Below, piece after piece: positions 1 through 11,555 of a stretch of DNA of 64,000 nt. Position numbers and translations under genes: made by a program. The stretch comes from Conoideocrella luteorostrata (lineage: Eukaryota; Ascomycota; Sordariomycetes; Hypocreales; Clavicipitaceae). How positions within the stretch are numbered: position 1 is the stretch's first letter; each line of letters opens with the position of its first letter. The notes under the pieces are model-generated. The model saw nothing but the letters and a program-made list of their open reading frames with translations, ran no database searches and was not told the DNA's origin. Where the stretch lies: the NCBI GenBank assembly GCA_032433595.1, contig JASWJB010000029.1, positions 170,912 to 234,911 on the forward strand. Direction: 5' to 3'.

Positions 1-437
1 GAGTGTGAGCAGCGATTGCACATCTAGCATAAGACACACGTAGGAGATGACCTCGGGTGGCAGCCGTGCCAGCGTGCCAATTCCACAAGTGGATGGTTTG
101 CTGGTCCCATGCAGCAATGGTGGTGGTGGTGTCTTGGTGGAGAGTTGCTGGTGAGCGACGGCTTCGTCGAAATCGGTCTCGTGGTAGGAAAGTTTGTCGA
201 CAATGCGGTCTATCTCGTCAGCGGGAAGGGCATCTAGCTGCAGCGTACTCATGGATGCTAATTGCATTATCGAGGCGGTAATCTTTGCTGCGAGCGCCGT
301 GGGCAGTGAAGTCGGCGGGGGCCTGAAAGAAACGGGTCGAAGTTGCGGGGGAGCCAGGTGCGCGCGACCTGTACGTGTCGCGTCAACCGCCTGGCCCACT
401 TGCGCTTTATTGTTCCTCACTCCACCTACATTTCACG
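1..437. other. No gene recognised
   Basis: Short overlapping reading frames are present, but none has recognisable domain content or a convincing start. The last part, just before the solo LTR, is probably the original promoter of the F-box-like gene downstream, because the LTR duplicated the ATG of that gene. Confidence 0.4.
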
Positions 438-442
438 ATGTC

Positions 443-638
443 TGTAGGTTGCACAGGGTCTCTGTGCAAGTGATCTAGATCAAATGCTTCAATTGAATAT
501 ATTCATAAGTGTCTGTTATCCAAGAAGAAGAAAAGGAGTCACGGTGGAAGTCACGATATCGTCGTATAAATATCGTGGCTAGAGGGTGACCACGTGACGG
601 GCTCTGTGCTTCCTATTGTGCTTGGCGGCATTCCAACA
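443..638 (+). mobile_element. Solo LTR, 196 bp, family 1, with 5-bp target duplication
   Basis: The element starts TGTAGGTTGCACAG and ends TTCCAACA, so it has the TG...CA ends of an LTR. It is flanked by perfect 5-bp direct repeats ATGTC at 438-442 and 639-643. A second copy of exactly the same length lies at 40294-40489. No internal retrotransposon coding region is present, so it is a solo LTR left by recombination. The right-hand target duplication contains the ATG of the F-box-like gene at 639, so the insertion split that gene from its promoter exactly at the start codon. The left duplication leaves a decoy ATG at 438 that opens a frame ending at a TGA 12 codons later. Confidence 0.85.
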
Positions 639-1990
639 ATGTCGCTTTTATCATTTTTGGTCTTCATCGCGCAAGGTAGTTCTTGGACGTAGCTTCTCGC
701 TCAAAAGGTGTACTGACAGTATGCGACAGGAGGATTTCTTCGTAGGGGTTATTCTCAAAAGTCACCGGATGATGCGACTTTTCTCGAGCTGTTGTCTCGT
801 ATCTTGGTGGAGCAGCAGTTATGTCCTAGTATGTCATGAAACGTCATCACTTCTCAACCACCGCTAATAGACCTTGAGGCGAACTCTCCGTTGTGCTGGA
901 ACAAGGCATTGGATTGAATTGGGAGGATACGTACGATTTTGTTAACCCCTTTGGCGACCGCCGAGATGGCATTTTTAACAGCGTTTGGACATTCGACCTC
1001 GACAAAGATGTTCTGTTTCTCGAAAAGCGGGATCGTTGCTCCTCAACCTCTCTCGAACTTGCCCGTCAACGGTTGCTCACTATGGACGACTTCAAGCAGC
1101 TTAGCTCAGCTACGCAAACACCTCCTGGAGAGCAGACGCTCCCTGGACCCTACTGGCAACCTAACATAAGTCCCCTTCCCAGGGCAAGGGCATTCGCTGG
1201 CCATATTCTCCGCGACTTCGGCTTCAAATGGCGCCATATCATTCGAAGACAAATTAATGCGACGACGTTTATGAAATTGGCATATGCTATTATCTGGATC
1301 TCAAGAATGGACTTCACTATATTGGAGCGCACAGGTTTTGAGCATGTCTGTAGTGGTGGACCATATGTCAAATTGACAGATTTACCGAGTTGGGAAACCC
1401 CTCAAGCAACAACTGTCCAGGTCGGATCATCTTGGTTTGCTTTAGCACGCGATGTTCTGAAGGGTTTGGAGATGATAAGAAGTCATATGAGCACTAATCA
1501 ATCGCTTGGATGCTCTACAACTCATGTGGTAACATATGCTATTCTAACTCCTCGGCAAATCATTCTCTGCAACGCCAGCGGTAATGAGCTGGTGTGGACG
1601 AAATCTGAGACGCTATTCGATAATGACACTTTGTCCAATAGTGCTATCGACATGATTATGTGGGCGACCAACACAACCAGCACTGAGCCGCAACCTAATT
1701 CGATGAATAGGCTCCCGATCGAGATCCAGGATAAGATTCTATCCTTCACAACGATTAGCTTCGTTGCGTCAGCTAAATTGGGTTGTGAACTTGGTCTAGG
1801 GTCACCTTTCACCTGGACTGATGGAGACGTAAAAATTGGGATTGAAGAGGCCAAGAGGCACCGATCTGAAACTTCACCTGTAGAATCCCTGATCGTTTTC
1901 AACGGAGTGATGAGCGGTTTGTCGTACAAGCGGGAGCGCGGGTATCCGCTAGTCCATGCTACGCACACTAAAAAGTTGGTTCCTTCTTGA
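639..1990 (+). CDS. F-box-like protein, copy 1 (two exons)
   Basis: Proposed exons are 639-675 and 879-1990, with a 203-nt phase-1 intron, giving 382 residues. The model rests on the paralogue at 17069-18381, which has an identical 37-nt first exon layout ending in the same FIAQ sequence, the same intron phase and a 206-nt intron. In both copies exon 2 resumes as G-(E/K)-LS-(V/T)-VLEQ. The N-terminal part carries a conserved WED..DFV.PFGDRR..FNSVWTFDL block. Near the C-terminus, NRLPIEIQDKIL resembles the core of an F-box, followed by a conserved SFVASAKLGC segment and a VMSGLSYKRER tail. F-box proteins recruit substrates to SCF ubiquitin ligases; here that is only suggested by the short motif, and the family as a whole is uncharacterised to me. 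The solo LTR directly upstream may have altered or silenced expression. Confidence 0.65.
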
Positions 1991-2295
1991 GCTGACGTTA
2001 ACTATTCAGGGTCATCTACTGTTTTTTGGTATGATGATTTCTAAATTTAATATCAAACTATTTGCTCTTCGGAAAATGCCGACCGCTCTTGTGACATCGA
2101 GTGTCCATTCACAACTGGGAGGGGATGTGCTTTAAGATAATCCGCCCATTCCGTGATTTCTCGAACATCATTTCGCAGGTGCAACACCTTGCTCAGTGGG
2201 GTCAACGTTGTATTTTCCCACTGATAAAATTGGAGGTTCATGCCCACCTGAATCATTCGGTAGACCTTCTTGCTTCCTCGCAAAAGCCAACCGGC

Positions 2296-3530
2296 ACATC
2301 AGAATTTGACAGGGTCGTCAAGTACTCCTGGACTTCCAGCATGCAAGCACCAGAAGCCGATCTTCTCAACAAGGCCAATAATCGAGGGCGCCAAAGGCCT
2401 CGCGAAAGTAGTGGGCTACCAACAAGAAGTTACTAGTATAAGCAAGCTCCGTGACGGTCTAGTCTTCCCAACGCCACACAAGTTTCGCGGTGTTCTGCGT
2501 AGTGCGCATACATCATTCTCTCAGTCGCAACTCCCGCCGGGCCCGTCTTTCAGTCAGTTTCACAGCCTCAGCATTGCTAGCAACCGCCACTGCAAGAGGA
2601 AATCGACAGATTGGTCTGGTTATTTAGCCAAAAGATCCCGATCAAATAGCCAGCTAGCTGAGACCGAACACGCAGAGAACGAGGTCGATTATCTTGTACA
2701 AGGACCACAAGGCGCCAGTCTCATACATCAGCATCAGACGCCGTATGACCGGATTTTTCGAGTGTTAGCGATTTCGCCAGCTCAACGATCTATTAGTCAT
2801 TCAATACTGTTCCTGGGCTGCTCAACGGCCTTCGCGACGCCATCAAAGTGCATATATCACTCTGCACGGACAGCAAAATTCTGCATCGGGATATTTCTGC
2901 GAGCAACATCATTATTACTGATGCAGTGAATACCGATGGTTTCAGGGGCATGCTCATCAATCTAGACTTGGCAAAGGAAGAAGGTAAAGGTCCTAGCTGG
3001 GCCTGACATCGAACCGGGACGATGGAATTCAAGGCGATCGAAGTTCTTGTAGGACTATATCACACGTACCGTCACGATTTAGAAGCATTCTTCTACGTTC
3101 TTCTTTGGCTTTGCGCGCGTCGAGGCTGGGCGTTATCATGAATATCAGACCGGCGACCAAGAAAAAGCATGCTATCGCGGTGGTATACAGGAGGCCGCGA
3201 GGAGGTTGCGCAAAGTAAGCGTGGGGATATAGACAAAAATGGGTTGGAAGTCATTCTGAGAGAATGTCAGATGTCTTTGGTGTTAAACCTCTGTGCCGGA
3301 TGATAAGAGAGGTCTTATTCCCACACAAGGATGGTCTCTTCACTGGAGCTCCGAAGGATCCAGATATCTTGTACGACCCCACCATCAAAGCATTTGATGG
3401 TGCTATGAAAGCGAGTATCTTCCAGTTCTTCCGAGTTGATGGGAGCAAACAATGCGCGACGAGTAAGAATTATTCAAGAATTCGGCCCCCTTCTGATATG
3501 GAACTTTTCCTAAATATAGCATTCTAAGCA
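2296..3530 (+). pseudogene. FunK1-type fungal protein kinase pseudogene
   Basis: Pieces of one kinase are spread over different frames. Frame 1 (about 2299-2385) reads EFDRVVKYSWTSS. Frame 2 (about 2385-2790) contains SISKLRDGLVFPTPHKFRG, a KRSRSNSQ stretch and RIFRVLAISPA. From about 2795 frame 1 resumes with the catalytic loop LHRDISASNIII (2878 on), a metal-binding LINLDLAKE (the DFG counterpart) and, after an in-frame TGA at 3004-3006, HRTGTMEFKAIEVL and YHTYRHDLEAFFYVLLWLC, both typical of the FunK1 family. Another stop is at 3139. The C-terminal piece (3264-3460) is in the third frame. At least three frameshifts and one internal stop make it non-functional. The TGA lies where related kinases usually have arginine, so CGA to TGA is a simple explanation. 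Confidence 0.75.
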
Positions 3531-3749
3531 GCCACGGCCGATTATTGAATAATATTTTCACGCTTCAGAACATGAACGAGATGCTCTTCATCCTTCAACT
3601 CTGCGAGTAATGTGCCACCCTAAACAATAGTGAGGGGCTAACTCAGCGTGGCTGTCACGTGCTGGCTCCGCTGCAAGTTGCGGTCAGTTCAGCCACTCTT
3701 CTTCACACACCGATCAGTCCGTCTCATTCTTCCCCCCAATTTCGTGATA

Positions 3750-4811
3750 ATGGCCCAGATTTATAATATTGACGATGTTATTGAATTTTTTTTTACATCT
3801 AGCGCATCCGTGACAAGACAGCAATGTGATGATTTTGTCATGTCTCGATTAAAAACTCCGGCGCTGCCCGTTCAGGTACAGGGCGCATCGAGTTATACGG
3901 TGACAGCTGGCGAGGATAATTCGAGAATCATACAATTTAGAGAAGAGCGATCACCTCTTGATTCAGCCAAGATGGACCTTGTAAAGCAAGCGGCTCCTGG
4001 ATTTGTGGCTGATATCCTGTACCATGGAGCCATTGGAGAAGAACGTCCGTTACATATTTACGAGATGAAAAAGCTTCCGGGTGAAGTCTACATAATAGCA
4101 ACGGATCATTCTATCCCACAGCCAGATGACGCAAAAGCGCGACAACGAAATACCATTCAAGATCTTGCTAGGTACAATAGAAGCTCTTAAATGCACTCTT
4201 CAATGCACCAAATTTGAAGCTGACAAATTTTTAGTTTTTTTGCACAATCGTGGAATTGTAAACAACCACCCTCATCCGATCCCGTGACCTTAGCAGCTGA
4301 ATACGGATTCAAGCTTGGCCGTTCAGCTGAGTCTCTGCCAACTCGATTTTCTCAGAGGCTGCTTTCCCTTGAACCTCACCTCTCTCTGGTCTTCTCCAAG
4401 CTGCCGCATGTAATCACGCACGGAGATTTGTGCGAGCTTAATATCCTCGTTGATCCCAAAACGGGACATATTACCGGCGTTGTCGATTGGGCCGAAGTAA
4501 GAGTCCTCCCTTTCGGATTCGCACTTTGGGCAATGGAAAATATCCTTGGATTTATGGATGCTAAAGGGTGGCATTACTACGACAATCAAGATGAACTTCG
4601 AACTTTATTTTGGGTCACTTTCTTGCAACAGGCTAAGAACTGTACGGACCAAGACCTCGTGTTAATTGACATCGTGCGGCTAATAGGCTTGTTTTGTCGA
4701 TACGGCTTTACAACGGAAGGTGAGACGATTCTTGGTGTAGTTGGTGAAGAGGCTACTAGCAGTATAGCGTACTTGGATGCGTTTTGCCTACCTAATACTA
4801 CACCTTGCTAA
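3750..4811 (+). CDS. APH-family phosphotransferase (kinase-like), two exons
   Basis: Exons are 3750-4171 and 4235-4811, separated by a 63-nt intron (GTACAA...TTTTTAG with a GCTGAC branch site), giving 332 residues. Splicing joins the two halves as IQDLASFFAQSWN, which restores a continuous protein. The catalytic loop HGDLCELN begins at about residue 203 and is followed by the metal-binding VVDWAEV, both characteristic of the aminoglycoside/choline kinase-like (APH, PF01636) fold. The start at 3750 is preferred over an upstream in-frame ATG (3648) because the homologous-looking part begins at MAQIYNIDDV. In fungi these proteins form large families with mostly unknown small-molecule or protein substrates. 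The gene appears intact, unlike its pseudogenised neighbours. Confidence 0.8.
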
Positions 4812-6299
4812 ATAAATAGCTTCATGTGTAAGTAGTTAGTAGGGACATATTAATAGCATTGCACAAAAACAATATAGTGCAAACTACACATCTATAGCTA
4901 TTTTTTTTATTACAGGGACAAAATAGATGGTTAGTTCAGATAGTCACCACATAGACCAATTTAATCATCTACACAATAATATAATTTGGCTGGTTAACGG
5001 GGTAGGCGCTTTGGTGTCAGCCACATTCTACGGAGCGTCGTTTTTTCGACTCCCAGAGTAGTAGCGGCGTGGCACTTGTACGTACAACTACCACTACCAC
5101 TGCAGGGGTTTATAACCTCCACAACTCCTGTTGCTTGGTCTTTATAGTGCCTGGCGCTCAAACACCATCCAGAAAATGCCTGTCTCGTAGGCAACAGAAG
5201 ATACTATAGCTATGATAAAATTAGCCGAGATACGTTGTTGTCAAGAGTTGCTTAGCTATTCGCCCATGGGATGCGCCTTTTTGACTGGACCATGGGAAGT
5301 GGCCAAGTGGCGCTTGCCATCCTTACGTCGGTTGGCAACCAAGCAAATATGATATAAATTGTTAACTATTGTGTCCGCTAGATGCGGCTTCACTTTTACA
5401 TAACTTTTATTTTCTATTAGGCTAATATAGTTCTATGGCAGGAACATTTTCTGTCCAAAGCCAGCAGTCGCCACCTGGTATTATTGTTTGTCTTTCATCT
5501 TTGGCCACCCGTCTTCGCAGGAGCACTACATGACCTATAGCTAAAGGTCTGTCACTTGCTAGCAGATACTGAACCCATTATGTCAAGAATATATTTACAC
5601 TCGGAACGAAACTATACGGTTGACAATCACGATTAAAAGTCGAAATTCCTGGCAAGGTGCTGGATCCATTCATGCGATAATTGGATCCTCAAAGATCTTG
5701 AGGCAATTCGTAACCTGCTGTAATATTACATTAGAGTAAGAAAAATCCGGAATATACGCTGAAATATATTTTCATAGATTTTTTTTTTGAGAAGCCTTCC
5801 ACTAAACTTACCTTTCGCCACTTAAATAGTAACTAAGCCGATATCGCCGTGCCCTATGCCTTGCCCTTCTCGAGCAGTTTTTGTTAGCTTTAAGAACCCT
5901 ATTAATAGCAACTTGTTCTGGTAGAATAGGACATTCGCTCGTCAAACATGTCGTCTGCAGGAAAGGTACGATGATAGGAGCGGTGATTCTTTCATTACGA
6001 CGGATCAACTCATCTGTTTGAAGGGATGAAACAATAGAGATGTATTTACTCAAAAAGACAGACTTGTATTACGGCAAAGTTGCTTGTGATGTAGGTCAAT
6101 TTTTGTTACGTTAAATTTTTAAAATGAAGGCTCACCATCGATGTAATTCTTCTGATTCAGGAATTGAGGGATAAAGAGCGGCAACAAAGTCGCAAATGAA
6201 ATTGAAGCATTGGGATCTAAAACTCACCTCACGACACGACTAATTGTAGCCCCACACACCCCAGCATCTCCGCCAAAAGGGAGCGCTGCAAAACGAGGC
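4812..6299. other. Intergenic, no gene recognised
   Basis: This stretch is rather AT-rich with short frames only. A short minus-strand frame at 4994-5194 has a small Cys-containing segment, but nothing supports it as a gene. Confidence 0.35.
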
Positions 6300-6346
6300 A
6301 ACGCACGGGCCACAACGTGAATTTTTCACGTTGTGGCCCGTGCGTT
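6300..6346. repeat. Perfect inverted repeat: 22-bp arms, 3-nt loop
   Basis: Positions 6300-6321 are the exact reverse complement of 6325-6346, separated by TTT. The arms are GC-rich (core CGGGCCACAACGTG). No flanking protein gene is close, so this could be a foldback element, a transposon relic or an RNA hairpin. Confidence 0.9.
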
Positions 6347-6628
6347 AAGAATGGGGCTCTACTCTTAGTCAACAACACACACTGTCACATGTCCCCTTGG
6401 TAATTACAGCTATGTAATGTAGCCTCTTTATTGGAACTACTAAGGGGGGCGCTTCTGCATGTTAATATACAAGATTTTGCGCCTCTTCTATAGCGTATTT
6501 TGTAACACTTATTACAAATAAGTAGTCTTTTTGCTGGCTTACCAGAGGCAGCTCATGTACTAACATCTGCCAAATAAATCACTCTGGAACGTTTATCACA
6601 TTTCGTCAAAATAAAAGGTGAGCATTTC

Positions 6629-7491
6629 TTAACTAGCACTAGTTAATGTCGTAATGTAAATTTTCTCTTGAGTATCATTTAGCTGAGGATCGATGATAAA
6701 ACGAGCTACTGCGATTGCCCATGGTCGAAACTTTGGAACAAAGTGTCCTCCGGGATGGACTATGACTTTGCAGTTGTCACAAGCGTTCACAAGTTGCTGT
6801 GAAGTTCTTTTATCCATCATCGTATCCAGCTCGCCTATAAAATGAAGCGTTGGTGTTCTTATCTTTGGAGAAAAACACCATCCGAGATCAGGATCTGGCG
6901 GGATAAAACCCGAGTAAATCACGGAAAAACGAAGAGGTCGCCCTCCATTTGCTTCCCTCAGCTGATAAACCCAAGATGCCGAAGAGAAACTCGGCACAGC
7001 ACGATCAATTTCTAAGGCAGCTGCGATAATACTCGCCAATGCTCCACCCGTGCTAAATCCACAAACCCCATCAACACCTCCGATCTTCTGAATAAGTGCT
7101 TGGATTGCTCTTATTCCGACTTCGAAACGATACTCAGCATCGGAAACATAATGAAACCATGTATACGTGTTGTATTGGTGATCGAGGTCATTATTTACGG
7201 CATTTTGCTCATGGGAAGCAAAATCTCGCGGGTTTAGATGAACAGGGCCGGTGGGATAGAAGAATGTAGACGAAAGAGACTTCTCCTCCAATGCATCGTT
7301 TATCCTTTTCTCTAATCTTTGGATGCTAGTGTGAAAATTGTCTCCATTCTGCGCGTATCCTATTCAAATGTCAATTTCTCTGGAAAGCAAAGACAAAAGA
7401 CTTAATAGTATAAGAACCAACCATGAAGCATTAAAATTTTCAAGTTATTCTCGCACCAGGGAGATTTATTGTTCTTATTTAAAACCTCCAT
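6629..7491 (-). CDS. FSH1-like serine hydrolase, two exons
   Basis: Minus-strand exons are 7491-7422 and 7359-6629, with a 62-nt intron (7421-7360) that splits the codon of the Gly in LMLHGYAQNG. The product is 266 residues. An upstream in-frame ATG at 7527 would add 12 residues. The protein has the FSH1 (serine hydrolase, alpha/beta fold) layout: N-terminal ILMLHGYAQNG.NF strand and oxyanion loop, nucleophile elbow GFSTGG, an acid residue in FIGELDTMM and a catalytic histidine in HPGGHFVP. FSH1 relatives are esterases or thioesterases, and many fungal members sit in secondary-metabolite clusters; no such cluster is visible here. All three catalytic residues are present, so the gene is probably functional. 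Confidence 0.8.
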
Positions 7492-7803
7492 TACCTCAAT
7501 AATACATCCAGAAGTTACCACGATCATATGGTTGCTTAAATGCTATATAGTCGGGAAATTTGCTCAGCCAGAACAGAGTTGTTACGCTGGTTCGGTCTAG
7601 TGGGATGCTAGACTTGGCACGAGCATTGTCAACATAAAATGTATCGTAAGGAGTCGTAAAGCATACGTTACAGATAGCATAAAGTAAAACAAAAGTAAAG
7701 ATATAATATAATTATATAATAGTTATTAAGTTTATTTACTAATAAGCTAGACTTAACCTTTTATGCGTCGAGTCTGTCACGTGAGTGACCCGAGTAGCCT
7801 GTC

Positions 7804-7881
7804 AGGCGGGGGACAAATTACTTAACCCTTTCCAGCGTGGTTTGGTTAGCCGTCAAGGGTCACGTAACTTGTCCCCCGCCT
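7804..7881. repeat. Foldback (MITE-like) element
   Basis: A 27-nt arm at 7804-7830 (AGGCGGGGGACAAATTAC...) is the reverse complement of 7855-7881 with three mismatches, around a 24-nt centre. It lies within AT-rich sequence and is flanked by AGCTATAGCT-type DNA. It resembles a small non-autonomous element; no transposase is nearby. Confidence 0.65.
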
Positions 7882-10800
7882 GCCTGTGCTAGCTATAGCT
7901 ATCTTAACATGTGACATAAAGTTTACTAGGTAATATATAAAGTAAGTTAATTCTAAGTATTGCTAAACTTTTTATTTAGCTAAATAATAATTATAGAATC
8001 TTAAATATGTAGTTAGCTATTATAATAAGGAGCTAAATATAAAACTAAATTTATAGGAGAGTTTTATAAAGCTAAAAATATTAATTAATGAAAGTTAAGA
8101 CAGCTTGCCTGCTTCCGGAAATGGTAGTCTTGGCCCACCGAAAGCGGCTCCAGCCGTGTACCCCTCCAGTTTCTCTTTTCCCCATCTCTAGTCCCTCTCC
8201 ACCGCAACTACTCCGTACATGTCCTTCCATTAACACATTACTTTCCCATATCTCGAAACAAGACAGCAATCATTGTTACAGCTACATACAAGGCCAACAT
8301 TTCGCGCCTTGCCGCCTATACCACGATACTTCTAGCAGCTCAAAGTCAATCCACATCCTGTGGGCTGGCATGATGTCCGGTGCGCGACCTGGCCCACCCC
8401 ACCACCGCCCTCTGAGGCGACGGTCGAACGAACAGACCAACATCACGCGCACGGAACAGCGGAGCCGACTCGATGCGATTAGATACCCTTAGCTGAGTCC
8501 TATTTAAAATTACTCAAAGAGGCAAAAGTGGTCCTGCGCATGTTCTCGAATTTCCTCTGCAGGAAAGCGGGGACGGATACTCAGGATGCCGGCCTGCATG
8601 TCATGTCTGCACCTTTTGTCACTTTCTCGGGCACTCTGATGTGGACTGCAGAATGGAAATGAAAGATTGTCAGCTACATGCGACGAACACTCATGGAGAC
8701 GCCGAAATTGCGACACGCCTGGAACACAGCTGGGGACATGGCCTCCAATGACAGGGGTCACACTGGTCTTACGTGGGCTTAAAAGCGGGCAAAGGTCCAA
8801 TCCACTTAATCTGCCTCGCTATTAAACGCACAATCACGCTGACCGACATGCAATTACGCAAGAGATGGGATTTAGCCTGCTCCTTACCCAGCGGGGAAGG
8901 CTCCGCACGGAGTTGACGAGCAAATATAATACGTGGTTGCTAGGATAAAGGAAAGGCGATGACGACGCAGCACTGGCGGCGGAGAGGATAGGCTCACACT
9001 CACTAACCTAAGAGCATAAGACGTTAGCTATCAGCGTTGCCCATTTTGCCTCAAAATGAGTGCTTGGTTTGCGGCCAAGGGCGCCGGCTTCTTGTCACGG
9101 TGACATTGGTTCTTCAACCAAGCTGATGCCGAGGTAATGAGGCAACTGGGCAACAGGGTGCTCAGATAAGATTACGCAGGGGCCTGGGTAGCGAGACGCG
9201 AGTCAAGGCACAAGCTCGCTGCCGACGAGCTGGTGGTTTCCCGTGGCTTAATTCATCCTGATGCATAACTCCCGCAGCCACAGGATAAGCTCTGCGGGCG
9301 CTGGGCTCCGGCCTCTTGCATCTTCATTCGCATCTACAACCTTCTGCATGCCGTATTTGCCTCTCTTGTCAAATACTGTGAGTTCTTTTGGGCCTCGCGC
9401 AAGGTATTGACATATGGACTGAACCCGGACAGGAAACACGAAGCCTTGCGCGTGAGGGGCATACGAGTTGCCGCGCCAGAGACCTCATGCCACGGGCGGA
9501 GTTGCTCCATACCAGGCGGTTGCAATTGCATCCTTCTCGGTTCTGCCAGTATCTCATTACGCAATTGACAGAGCATCGACGCGCACAAGACCAATACGCA
9601 CTGGCTTGGGAGCCACTGTCATATGACGAGTCAAGAGTGATGATGGCGAGGCAATGGAAAAAGGGATAATGGGCTTGCAGTAGCGCGTATGGAAAGATGG
9701 GAGCATAACAGCCCCAGCCACAAGCGTTCACATCGAAGGCGAGGGTTTGTTACCACATCAGGATCAACTCGTGAATTCTCCGGACACACGGCAAGTCTGC
9801 AGCAACGACTTGTTCACTTTTGACCCTCAAACGCAGGAAGCGACATATGAAGCGTTTCGGAGAGGCTCAAATCGTCTCCGTGGGGCAGGGTGCAAGTATA
9901 TGCATTCGGACTGACCCCGGGACATACTTAACAGCCCGGTTCATTGACAGATCTCGGATGGTCTAGTAACTACTGACCGGGGCAGGTGAGTTCGAGATTG
10001 CATCATCAGCACTGATGCAAGTGTGGCTCAATCGGGCCTTCTGTAGACAACCGGCTGGATGCTTCCGCCTGGTAACCTCCTTGCTTGCCATTTGTGAGGC
10101 GTTGAGTTATGCCCAGTTTCAGAGGCTTGCAGATGCAGTCAGCCACGCCCTACAACTATGTGTTAGCCGGCCACTTGTACGCGGTTGGTTTGACGCGTGC
10201 AATCGGAGAGGACGAGATCTGCAACACTTCGAGGACTATGATGTTGGTCAAGTTGTCAGTTCAGCAAGATAAGGACAGGGGTGATTTCAATCCCTAACTT
10301 TACGAGAGACGTGCACCTCGGTGGCCGGATTAGTACCTCCGTGAAGAAGGAGGGGGGGGGGGAGGCTTAAGGGTGAATAGTATGGAAGTAATCTGGTCGT
10401 ACGGCTTTCTCCTCCTGACCTAACTTGGTAATGCGAAGGTCGCTTCACAACGTCTTGCCGCTGGAGGTGCAACTAGCATCTGCGGGCGGGGAAGTTGGCC
10501 AATGGATAAATGTCGAGGACATTCAGCCCTCAGTGCCGAGCTCTTTTCAGTTGACCTCCCATTTTAACGTATCAACTACCCAGTTCACTTGCGCTACGGC
10601 TGCTCCCCTTAAGTTCGAATCCTACGATCCTGTCTCTCGAAAGCCACGCAAGCCAAAGCGAATAGCTTCTGCTGCACCCAGAAAGCATTATGGGGATAAT
10701 ACGCAAGCTCGGCATGATGGGGAGGCCTCTTAGTCCGTCGCGGAAGGCTACTTGGAGATAAACAGTATGTTGCGAAAAGAAGCCCGTTAAGAAAACCTTT

Positions 10801-11034
10801 GGTCCCTGCTAACACACCGGAGACCAGGAAGATGTGATGACCGTTAATCTGACCAACCTTAGTGTGTGCGATGACATAGAGTCCGCCCAGTGGCTCGTGG
10901 AAGCATTCTACGTTGTGTGGCAATGAAGTCCGAGGACATGCGAGTACTTTATCGAGCTAGGCGCCTTAACTTAACCAGTTGACTGAGACACCGGGGGCTA
11001 ACCCAGGCGATATCTAGAATCAGGTAAGCCACTC
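7882..11034. other. Gene-poor stretch
   Basis: The first 200 bases are very AT-rich. The rest has ordinary composition but only short, overlapping frames without recognisable domains, and there is a short G-tract at about 10351. I see no RNA gene, no transposase and no convincing exon chain. Confidence 0.4.
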
Positions 11035-11091
11035 TCAATACATTTTTACAGGAGGGGAGGCTAATAACCAACACCTAGACTCTGTACTTAT

Positions 11092-11473
11092 GGCGGAAGC
11101 CGACCCGCACACACGGGTTGACGGAATTGCTCCGACACTTATTACCCAGGTCTCTCTCATAGCGGTGATGGACCTTACTGTGGATGGTGCCAATGATGTG
11201 GCCCTGGCGGCGATGCGCCAACACAAAGCTGCTACCACCACACAATTGCCAGATCTTTAAAGGCTCAGTGCTCAGCGGCGTGGAGGTGGGACCGTCGCCT
11301 CTATCTCCTCACTCGCTTTGAGCATATCTCCCTCCACACCTGAGGATACTGGAAGTCTATCTCTAGAGAGTCTATTCAATGATAAGACGAGTTTTCAACA
11401 TTGGCTAGATGCGGAACAACAGCAAGACTCTTCACTAAGCTCCAAGGGGTTAAATCGACTACTTGACGATTGA
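11092..11473 (+). pseudogene. Degenerate coding-like stretch, family unknown
   Basis: From the ATG at 11092 a frame reads 56 codons (MAEADPHTRVDG...) to a TAA at 11260. It then continues in the same frame for about 70 codons with protein-like composition (SISPSTPEDTGSLSLESLF, FQHWLDAEQQQDSSLSSKG) to a final TGA at about 11471. A single internal stop in an otherwise open, Ser/Gln-rich frame suggests a decayed gene. No family is recognised, and chance is possible. Confidence 0.25.
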
Positions 11474-11555
11474 TGACAGCGGGTATGATAGCAGTTCTTA
11501 GGACCAACGGGAAGCGAAGAGACTAAAACTATCCTCTACTGCTGAATGTGGAACC

